Below are positions 33,244 to 40,381 of a DNA stretch of 64,000 nt, piece after piece. The DNA lies in NCBI GenBank assembly GCA_036405135.1, contig DASWYF010000048.1, positions 62,001 to 126,000 of the forward strand. The letters are read 5' to 3'. The DNA is from Verrucomicrobiia bacterium (GTDB taxonomy: Bacteria > Verrucomicrobiota > Verrucomicrobiia > Limisphaerales > JAEYXS01). Below the pieces are notes generated by a model, which ran no database searches, had not been told where the DNA came from, and saw only the letters and a list, made by a program, of their open reading frames with translations. Each line of letters opens with the position of its first letter. The stretch's first letter is position 1. The translations under genes were made by a program, and so were the position numbers.

Positions 33244-34713
33244 TTAACTTCCTCCACAGCCGCCGCAACCACCACCACCGCACCCGCTGCTACCTCCTCC
33301 ACAGCCGCTTGTGCCACAGCTAGAACCGCCCTCGCCCCCTTGGTTAGGTGGTGCCAATGTCTTACGCAGATCCGCCATGCCTAAACTCGGTAAAGCAGCG
33401 ATGCCCATGCCTGCAATGATCAAAGTCACCATCGCGGGATCGTGGATCAAACCCTTGCCTACGGCCTCTTCAGAGCGGGATTTGGTCACGCTTAACACTT
33501 CATTTCCCAAAGAGGTCCGGCGGCTCAACTTAAGAACATAATAGAAGGACAGCAGGCCTGTGATCAAAGTGAGCAAGACCAGGAAAAACACCGGTTTTCC
33601 CCGCGAAGCGCCCACCAAGATTTTTATGAACCCCATCGTCACCAGTGCGCTCAGAATTCCGGCCACGATTCCACGCATGCGTTGATACTGTCCATCTGTC
33701 AGCCACAGATGCCGGTCTTCCAGTTCATTGACGAGCATGGCGGTTTGAAGTTCCGCTGCCTTGCACAGTGCAGCGGGAGAGCAGCCTCTGCCCATGGTTA
33801 AAGCATGTTCGTGCAGGCGCATCTCCAGAGGATGGCCATTCACGACATAGGCCCGGTCCGCTGATAAGGTATCGCTCCCAGAATCGCGGCGAAGTTTGCC
33901 TTCATTGAAGAGCTTGGCGATGGCGGCGAACACGGCCAGCTTCGGCCCGCCGTTCAAGCAGGCCAGCACATAAGGATCTAGGATGGATGGATCAGGTGTA
34001 TGCACCGGAGCTTCCACACCTCGCAGCTTCGAGACGAGGGCCAAGACGAACACGAACAACACAAAAGCCGTGGAGATATAAAAGCCCAGAAAGTCACGGC
34101 TTTTCAGGTTCAGCAATGAATCGCCAGTGACCAAGGCGCCGATCGCCATCAGCCCGCCGAAAGTGCATATCCACAGGCAGATCAAAAAAGCAACGGCCTT
34201 CACCGAACTCTTTTCCACCACCCAATTTTCCGCGTGGTTCACCCGTGTGTAATGGGGTTTGGACACTTCGACCGTTTTGGGTAAAGGCCAGATGTCTATC
34301 GGTGGCTGCTGTCCGAACAGGCGGACGTAACTTTCCAAAGTGCGATCATACCAGCGGGCGAATTTCTCTGTTTCCTCCTCACCGCCTTTGGTGGGTTGAT
34401 GGGACAATGTTTTACCCAGCACCTCGGCGTTGAAATCGTCCCAATAGGAATCAGAGTAAAGTTGGTGGAGATGCCAGGCTTGATCGACGGCATCCGATGG
34501 GGAAACCGGATGACCTGCCGTGACGGCGAGAAAGGCGAAGCGCCGATACTCTTCCACCACGCGCAAAGCATAGCCCAGGTTCCAGCCATTTTCTTTGGCC
34601 AACCGTTCAGTGAAAGGATACGCCGCCTTGGGGTCATCGAAGGAATAATGACTTACTTTTTCCCAGAGTTCCCTCTGGTTCGGCGTCATCTGGCCGTGTA
34701 GCACTCCTCCCAT
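33244..34713 (-). CDS. TIGR04222-type membrane protein with Gly/Cys-rich tail
   Basis: A 489-residue membrane protein. Residues about 10-140 form a cytoplasmic helical domain with SPSDAVDQAWHLHQLYSDSYW, a motif shared with glycine-rich-domain proteins. Membrane segments follow near VAFLICLWICTFGGLMAIGAL, GFYISTAFVLFVFVLALVS, GIVAGILSALVTMGFIKILV, PVFFLVLLTLITGLLSFYYVL. A soluble domain between helices 2 and 3 carries FAAIAKLFNEGKLRR. The last 30 residues are almost only Gly, Ser and Cys (GCGGGG, GGCGG), the odd C-terminus of the TIGR04222 family. Two alternative starts exist (34713, 34689). Function of the family is unknown; a structural or metal-binding tail is possible. Confidence 0.75.
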   Translation of the reverse strand: MGGVLHGQMTPNQRELWEKVSHYSFDDPKAAYPFTERLAKENGWNLGYALRVVEEYRRFAFLAVTAGHPVSPSDAVDQAWHLHQLYSDSYWDDFNAEVLGKTLSHQPTKGGEEETEKFARWYDRTLESYVRLFGQQPPIDIWPLPKTVEVSKPHYTRVNHAENWVVEKSSVKAVAFLICLWICTFGGLMAIGALVTGDSLLNLKSRDFLGFYISTAFVLFVFVLALVSKLRGVEAPVHTPDPSILDPYVLACLNGGPKLAVFAAIAKLFNEGKLRRDSGSDTLSADRAYVVNGHPLEMRLHEHALTMGRGCSPAALCKAAELQTAMLVNELEDRHLWLTDGQYQRMRGIVAGILSALVTMGFIKILVGASRGKPVFFLVLLTLITGLLSFYYVLKLSRRTSLGNEVLSVTKSRSEEAVGKGLIHDPAMVTLIIAGMGIAALPSLGMADLRKTLAPPNQGGEGGSSCGTSGCGGGSSGCGGGGCGGCGGS

Positions 34714-34933
34714 AGCGTTAACATATGGTGGCCTTTTTTGTGGTTTTGGTCAACTACAACGGCTGCTTGAATTTGGAACTGGGCGTGTCTTGGGCACTGT
34801 TTCCGTAGAGGGGGAAGAAAAAGAGAATGGGGAAGTCCGGCACCCCTCCCCCTTGGAGCTATGCATTACCCATAAGTTTTGAACGGAGAGGGCAAGAACG
34901 TATGGAAGGTGAACTTTGCTTAGGCGAGGTTCC

Positions 34934-34973
34934 TTACCCCTCATCCCGGCCTTCTCCCCGAGGAGAAGGAGGA
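34934..34973. repeat. Degenerate GC-rich repeat
   Basis: Reads TTACCCCTCATCCCGGCCTT then CTCCCCGAGGAGAAGGAGG; same order of blocks as the unit at 53878-53922 but with several changes. Confidence 0.65.
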
Positions 34974-34998
34974 ACATTTGCCGCTCAGTTTACCAGTT

Positions 34999-35178
34999 TA
35001 GAGCGGTCTAAAAAATCCTGTAGCCTGGTGGCTGAAGAATGAGAAGGGCGGTCTTTTTGGGTTCTGGCTTCGTTTCGGCTCAGTCACAGGGTCTTGGGAA
35101 CCTGCTCCTTCGCCAAAGTCTCGCCAGAACCCAAATATCCTCGCTGCACCCGGCTACATCCTTTTTTAAACCGCTCTA
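34999..35178. mobile_element. MITE-like long-hairpin element, copy 2
   Basis: A 180-bp unit beginning TAGAGCGGTCTAAAAAATCC and ending TTTTTTAAACCGCTCTA. It matches the unit at 19390-19563 nearly base for base, including AATGAGAAGGGCGGTC and GGTTCTGGCTTCGTTTCGGC; the main difference is a 6-base insertion around GGGAACCTGCTCC and scattered changes. Flanking bases differ between copies, apart from the terminal TA. Same orientation as copy 1. Confidence 0.75.
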
Positions 35179-35294
35179 ACGCTGTTTTGTTTGCGCTGTG
35201 AGTTGTAGGTAATGACCAGTCCCCCGAGGGGAGAGGGTGATGTTCATCCGCATCTTTTAAAGTCCAATTCCTCATCTAAGTGCTGGGTCGGCTT

Positions 35295-37388
35295 TTAGCG
35301 GAAGGTGGCCTTCACGTCGGGTTGTAACAAAACCGCCAAGGCCCAGATGCCAGCGAACAGGCCGAACACGTTGGCGGGTGATATCAGGATGGTGAGGATG
35401 GCGGTGGCGAGGGCGAAGTTATAGGACTTGGCGTAGCGCATCCGGATGGCTCCCCAAGTGATGAGCGCTGACGCACCCATCAGTATTAAACCCGCGAAGG
35501 AAGCCGCCATGATCAGGGGAAATTGGAATCGGTGATAAAACGCTTCCGCTGGCGAAGGGTCGCGGAAGCCGATTTGATTTTCGCGGAACATGGCGAAGTA
35601 TAGCATGGCCACTCCGCCGAAGACGAGCAGCACCCATTGCAGGACCACGGAGACCAGCAGGGCCATCGATGGACCTTTTAGCTTCGCCAAGGCCTGTTCT
35701 TCCTCTGGCTTGCGTTTGCCTTCCAGTTTCCGGGCGATATTGAGACGGGCGAAACTGTTCGCGAAAACTGGCAGAATGATGGAAGGAATCATCAGGGCCA
35801 TGGTGATCCAGTGCATCCAGGGACTGCTCAGGCGGCGGAACAAGTTGACGGCAGCAGCATCGGATTCATTGCCGCCCATGGCATGAGCACCAAAGGCCAC
35901 GCCACCGCCTGCATAGTATCCGGCCGCCATGCCGCCCATGGCGATACCACCGATCGCAGCGCCGCCGTATGCGAAGAGCAAACCGAGGGCGATGCCAGCG
36001 AAGGATATGAGTCCGATGCCCACACCGCCAACGGCCAGCAGCCCCAAGGCCACGCCGCCAAAGGCGAACACACCTGTCGCCACACCACCGAAAGCGAATA
36101 TACCTTTGGCGATATCTCCAATGGCGATAATGCCGCGCGCGATGCGCTTTTTCCCGGTGGCCGCATCTGTTCCCCACGCGATGTGAACCAAGGGCAGATC
36201 GCCGATCGTCATCTCGGAGCGGTATTCACCGCCCATGGCGTAGCGCATGGAGGGTGGCAGTTTTTCCACCAGGCCGGAGATGGATTCCACATCACTGCGC
36301 ACGTCGCTCACCTGTTGATAACGGCGGGCAGGCTCGCTTTCCAAAGTGCGCAACACCACTTCATCCAAGCGAACATCTACCTGCACTTTCTGTGAAGGAG
36401 GTGAGAAGCGGCCGATGGGCAATTCACCGGTGAGCATCTCGTAGAAGACTACGCCGAGGGAATAGATGTCCGCGCGGTGATCGACGGTCAGCGGATTGTT
36501 CATCTGCTCCGGAGCCATGTAATGCGGCGTCCCCATCACGATGTTCGATTGTGTGAGATGCGCCTCGCCCTCTTTCTTGCCCAGCAGCTTGGCGAGCCCG
36601 AAGTCCGCGATCTTCACGCGGCCTTTTTTATCGATGAGGATGTTGCCGGGCTTGATATCCCGATGCACCACGCCTTCATCGTGCGCGTACTGGAGGGCAT
36701 CGCAGATTTTCGGGATGATGTTGATGGCCTGTTCAGGAGTGAAGCGTTGGGTCTGCTCCATCTGGCGGAGATTCACGCCATCCACAAACTCCATGATGAA
36801 CCAGCAGTAGTTCGTGGTCTGGCCGAAGTCATGTACGCCCACGATGTTCGGATGATTCAGCTTGGCAAGAGCGCGGGCTTCACGGGCGAAGCGTTCCGCG
36901 AACGCAGGATCACCTGAAGCACGAACGGGAAGGAGTTTCAGCGCGACGAAGCGATCAAGTTGCGTCTGGCGCGCCTTGTAAACCATGCCCATGCCGCCTT
37001 GGCCGAGCAGTTCGAGGATCTCCAGTTGCGGAAAATGCGTGGCGAGATCTTCAGGCAAAGGCGGGTTCTTATCAGCGAAACCGGAATCGGTTCCGGGCGC
37101 GGTGGTGAAGGCACCTTTCATCAGACAGCTCGGGCAGAGCCCTTGCGGAGCGTTGGTCTCCAGCGTCCGGCCGCATTTGGGGCAAAGTTGGACGGTGACG
37201 GAAAGCGGCACGGCGGGCGGGCGGGGTGGAATCGGCGTTACATCGAGCGACTTCTTACGATTACTGGCGACCACCGCCGCAATGATCACGATGACGATAG
37301 CAGTCATCACCCCCAAAACTACCAGAATGACGATGATCTCGATCACCCCTATGGCGAACGCCAACGTCGGATATGGAACAATATTCAT
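35295..37388 (-). CDS. Membrane Ser/Thr protein kinase with zinc ribbon and Gly-rich repeats
   Basis: A 697-residue protein if started at the ATG at 37388, just ahead of the first membrane helix (residues 8-41); ATG 37406 and GTG 37421 are alternatives. A zinc ribbon follows (Cys69, 72, 85, 88). The Hanks-type kinase domain spans about 122-380: LGQGGMG (129-135), the ATP-anchoring Lys151, catalytic HRDIKPGN (242-249), DFG (262-264) and APE (292-294), all intact. About 420-505 is a run of short repeats of the type GVFAFGGVALGLLAVGG. Four further membrane helices close the protein. It would phosphorylate Ser/Thr of unknown targets. Convergent or overlapping genes give no hint to the pathway. 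Confidence 0.92.
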   Translation of the reverse strand: MNIVPYPTLAFAIGVIEIIVILVVLGVMTAIVIVIIAAVVASNRKKSLDVTPIPPRPPAVPLSVTVQLCPKCGRTLETNAPQGLCPSCLMKGAFTTAPGTDSGFADKNPPLPEDLATHFPQLEILELLGQGGMGMVYKARQTQLDRFVALKLLPVRASGDPAFAERFAREARALAKLNHPNIVGVHDFGQTTNYCWFIMEFVDGVNLRQMEQTQRFTPEQAINIIPKICDALQYAHDEGVVHRDIKPGNILIDKKGRVKIADFGLAKLLGKKEGEAHLTQSNIVMGTPHYMAPEQMNNPLTVDHRADIYSLGVVFYEMLTGELPIGRFSPPSQKVQVDVRLDEVVLRTLESEPARRYQQVSDVRSDVESISGLVEKLPPSMRYAMGGEYRSEMTIGDLPLVHIAWGTDAATGKKRIARGIIAIGDIAKGIFAFGGVATGVFAFGGVALGLLAVGGVGIGLISFAGIALGLLFAYGGAAIGGIAMGGMAAGYYAGGGVAFGAHAMGGNESDAAAVNLFRRLSSPWMHWITMALMIPSIILPVFANSFARLNIARKLEGKRKPEEEQALAKLKGPSMALLVSVVLQWVLLVFGGVAMLYFAMFRENQIGFRDPSPAEAFYHRFQFPLIMAASFAGLILMGASALITWGAIRMRYAKSYNFALATAILTILISPANVFGLFAGIWALAVLLQPDVKATFR

Positions 37389-37566
37389 ATTAGTGTCGCC
37401 GGGCATACAACCCAACTTCACCCGTTACAGAAGATTTCTAGGAATAAGGTTACAGAGAAAAATTTCACATGCAAAGAACCTGTCGGAATCATACTTCGAG
37501 ATTGAATCCCCCAGGAATCATTGCCAGTTTTTAAGCCATAGGATACAACAACCCGCCACTGATTCC

Positions 37567-38067
37567 ATGTACCAACCCTATCCGCTGGAAAAGTTCCAGA
37601 AGTTGCCGCCGGACTGGCTGTTTCAAGAGCTGGCGGCACACATAGCGCCACAAGCGGAATCTCAGCCCTATGTCACGGACTTGACGCGCGTAGTCCGGAT
37701 TCCCGTTGAAGTCGCCACGATTTATTTCCTATGGAATTTCTACTGTGAAGCCGGTGGTGGTGGAATCGAAGTGTTTTTGCTCAACAGCAGGGGCAACCAG
37801 ACACCCTCTGTTCATAAAGCACTCCAAGAGATCGGCGCTGACGAGGTGATTGAACGGCTTGAAGCCGGAATACCTCATGCCTTGGAAACTGGGTGTGCGG
37901 AGTTTAGTGCCGGACCGGAAGTGAACTGGTTCGAGCAATTCCCTAAAAACCCCCGCTATCCGACGTTGCAATCAGTCGATGTAGATATCTACGAGATGGT
38001 GAATGATGGCATCATGCATAAATGCAATGCTTACATCAGAAAACACCAAGGCATTTTCGTAGCTTAA
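37567..38067 (+). CDS. DUF4375-like protein
   Basis: A 166-residue soluble protein. The frame is open further upstream but that part is antisense to the kinase gene, so the ATG at 37567 was taken. The core FLWNFYCEAGGGGIEVFLLNSRG followed by ALQEIGADEVIERLEAGI fits the DUF4375/DMP19 pattern (N/G-rich turn, then a helix with IGA). The C-terminus has VDVDIYEMVNDGI. Function of the family is not settled. It ends 3 bp before the stop of the convergent large hydrolase gene, with no terminator between them. Confidence 0.65.
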   Translation: MYQPYPLEKFQKLPPDWLFQELAAHIAPQAESQPYVTDLTRVVRIPVEVATIYFLWNFYCEAGGGGIEVFLLNSRGNQTPSVHKALQEIGADEVIERLEAGIPHALETGCAEFSAGPEVNWFEQFPKNPRYPTLQSVDVDIYEMVNDGIMHKCNAYIRKHQGIFVA

Positions 38068-38070
38068 TCC

Positions 38071-40095
38071 TTACTTCCTCGGCGGCAACTCCCAGCGCTC
38101 GCCGAAGAAGCCTGCTTCCACGATACCACCGGGCCACCGTGATGTGGCAGGCTTGCTGATATCCACCACGGCCCAGTCTGGCAGCTTGGGTGTCTGGCGC
38201 GCGTTATTCAGATAATCGTATTCGCGATAGGTGAAGCTGCTATTGATGACCACATACTTTTTGGGATTTAAGGGATTCGGATAAATCAGCACGGGCACGT
38301 GTGTCTCCGCTGAATGATTGAGCGCACCTGCCCACAAGCCTTGCTTCGTCCATTTGATGGGGAGTTTGTCGGCGATCTTGGCGAGGAGGGCGTTGCTTTG
38401 CGGATCGCCCCAGAGGACGAGATTGTGCTGGGCGATGTCGGCATCCGTGATCTCCGTGTCTTTCTTCAGACGCGCATCGCCGCGGAACTGTTGACGCCAG
38501 TGCGTCACGGCGTGATCGAGTTCACTCTTCACCCACTGATCTACTTTCGCATTCATCGCCGTTCCGCTTGGCTGCACGAACATGAAGGAATCCATGAAGG
38601 CGTCATCGATGGGGCCTTGCAGCCCATGTTTCTTCACTAGGCCACTGGCAGCTTCTGTGATGAGTTTCCAGCGTTTGCCATCCTTGCGGAAGCTGGCGGA
38701 GAAGCTGCGATCGGAGAATGCTTTTGGCGTTTCGATCGTCTGGCCGTCCAATATCACTCTCGCGGGGCGCGTGATGTTCAGCGGATATTCGCCAGCATCG
38801 AAAGAGACGGTCAGTGCGGTCAGATTTTTGGTATCCACCTTGATCCAGCTTTCGCCGGTTTCGAATTCTGCATCTACGAAGCCTCGCTCCCAATGCTGTT
38901 CCAAGCCATCGATGGTGATCCAGAAGGCTTTGTTGTAGCGCAAAGTGAACGTCGCATACTTCACCTGACGTGGCACTGGATTGCGACCGCGCGCGGCGAT
39001 GGCGTCCATGCGTTTCTCGACTTCGAGTTTCGCGTTGGGCTCGAACTTGTGCTCTGTGTTCGGCCCGATGATGTGCGTGAGGCGGATGCCTTCTTTCGCG
39101 GCGAATTGCTCCATGAGATCCGCTGCCTGCTTCTGCTTATCCTTTTCCCCGCTGTAGGCGACGGTAGGAACGTTGAAGAGATTGATGGCGTGTTCCGTAG
39201 CATCGTGCCAGCGCCAGAGTTTGCTTTCCCAAGGATAGGGTTTCAGCGTTTCACTTTGGAAGAAGCGCAGGAACTCAGCAGCTTCGGAAAAGCCAGCGCC
39301 CGGTTGTGCACCTGCCCAGAGATCAGGATGATGCACGGCGAAATTCCAGCACGAAGCGCCACCCATGGAGAAGCCGCGCACGAGGATGCGGTTCTCGTCG
39401 ATTGCGTAAAACTTCTTAACATGTGCAAGTGCTTCAAAGACATCTGTCTCACCGGCGAAACGGGCGGGATTGCAGTAGCGGTTGTAAACGTGCAGCACGA
39501 TGGTGTTCGGGGGGGTGAACTGGCCGGCATTGCGCTGGCGGTCATTGATGAAATTCATCTCGTTGAGGACTTCACCGCGTCCATGGAACCAGATGTCGAG
39601 ACGCAGAGGCAGACCGGTCTTGGCCGCTTCGGGGACAACGAGACCGTATGGTTGTACGGAACCATCGATGCGGGATTCAAACGAGCGTACCACCAATCCC
39701 GTGGCATTCGTCCATGTCGGCTTACCTTCGCGCAATTGCTTGGCGCGATTGGTGCCTTGCTGGAGGAGTTGTTTGGCGAGGGCGATCTCGTTCGTCTTGT
39801 GGACCTCTTGATAGGTGAGGGCGTAACGGACGGCTTTGTGGTAGATTTGCACATCCGGCAGCAAGGCGAGAAGTTCGGGCTTCTTCGCCAACGCCTGCTT
39901 GGTGCCATCAATCTCCTTGGCGAGGGTATCGAGGCCTTGCTGGATTTCCTGCCTGTCCTTATCCGGGACTTGAATGCCGATGGGCGGTACGCGGCGGACA
40001 TTTGTCTCGATATTATCCGCCGGACCATCTGCCTGAGCTGTCAGCAGAGCGGCCAAACAGAAAGAAAAAGAGAACGGCAACAGCAAGTTTTTCAT
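38071..40095 (-). CDS. Large secreted alpha/beta hydrolase (prolyl-oligopeptidase-like), paralogue A
   Basis: A 674-residue protein started at the ATG at 40095, which gives the signal peptide LLLPFSFSFCLAALLTAQA. A helical N-terminal domain (about 35-130) precedes an alpha/beta-hydrolase core with the oxyanion-hole strand LDIWFHGRG (167-174) and the nucleophile elbow GFSMGGA (Ser243 in ILVRGFSMGGASCW). A His-containing HIIGPNTEHKFEP segment is placed where the triad histidine would lie. The C-terminal about 200 residues form extra domains, ending KYVVINSSFTYREYDY. The protein at 50427-52460 has the same layout and many identical blocks. Substrate unknown; an esterase or peptidase acting on polymers outside the cell is inferred. 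Confidence 0.85.
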   Translation of the reverse strand: MKNLLLPFSFSFCLAALLTAQADGPADNIETNVRRVPPIGIQVPDKDRQEIQQGLDTLAKEIDGTKQALAKKPELLALLPDVQIYHKAVRYALTYQEVHKTNEIALAKQLLQQGTNRAKQLREGKPTWTNATGLVVRSFESRIDGSVQPYGLVVPEAAKTGLPLRLDIWFHGRGEVLNEMNFINDRQRNAGQFTPPNTIVLHVYNRYCNPARFAGETDVFEALAHVKKFYAIDENRILVRGFSMGGASCWNFAVHHPDLWAGAQPGAGFSEAAEFLRFFQSETLKPYPWESKLWRWHDATEHAINLFNVPTVAYSGEKDKQKQAADLMEQFAAKEGIRLTHIIGPNTEHKFEPNAKLEVEKRMDAIAARGRNPVPRQVKYATFTLRYNKAFWITIDGLEQHWERGFVDAEFETGESWIKVDTKNLTALTVSFDAGEYPLNITRPARVILDGQTIETPKAFSDRSFSASFRKDGKRWKLITEAASGLVKKHGLQGPIDDAFMDSFMFVQPSGTAMNAKVDQWVKSELDHAVTHWRQQFRGDARLKKDTEITDADIAQHNLVLWGDPQSNALLAKIADKLPIKWTKQGLWAGALNHSAETHVPVLIYPNPLNPKKYVVINSSFTYREYDYLNNARQTPKLPDWAVVDISKPATSRWPGGIVEAGFFGERWELPPRK

Positions 40096-40256
40096 GAGTC
40101 GGTAAAAGGCAACTCTACTGTGGAGCGGATAGCAATGGAAAATCGCGGTTCGCCCGGTTTCATCGTCAAGGCTCAGCAAATCAGGAAGTTAAGTGGCAGC
40201 TTTTCTTTGGCCTGTCATGACCTCAGCTTTATAGCTGATGCAGTGCCGCAAATTTA

Positions 40257-40274
40257 TTAAGTAAAGCTACTTAA
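40257..40274. promoter_or_regulatory. TTAAGTA-AAGC-TACTTAA palindrome
   Basis: A perfect 7-bp inverted repeat with a 4-base centre, 107 bp before the DUF6600 gene and 161 bp before the divergent hydrolase gene. The AT-rich perfect symmetry suggests a regulator site; no family can be named. The rest of the 286-bp gap shows nothing else. Confidence 0.35.
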
Positions 40275-40381
40275 TGCGAATAGCACGACTGATGTTCCGT
40301 TGAATAATACGTAAACGGAGTAAGTCAGATATGGTATGGTTGAAGAGGGGAATCGCAACACTTCCCCACTGACCGATAAAT

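Larger units (their letters stand above)
34714..35294. other. 581-bp gene-free stretch
   Basis: It contains a degenerate GC-rich repeat (34934-34973) and the second long-hairpin element (34999-35178). The stretch 35179-35294 holds only a fragment with CCCCCGAGGGGAGAGGG near 35222, a likely remnant of the GC-rich repeat. No gene or RNA was recognised. Confidence 0.6.

Noticed and set aside
36985-37566. N-terminal extension of the DUF4375-like gene
   Set aside because: Overlaps the kinase gene on the opposite strand and has no domain; the ATG at 37567 starts at the conserved part.
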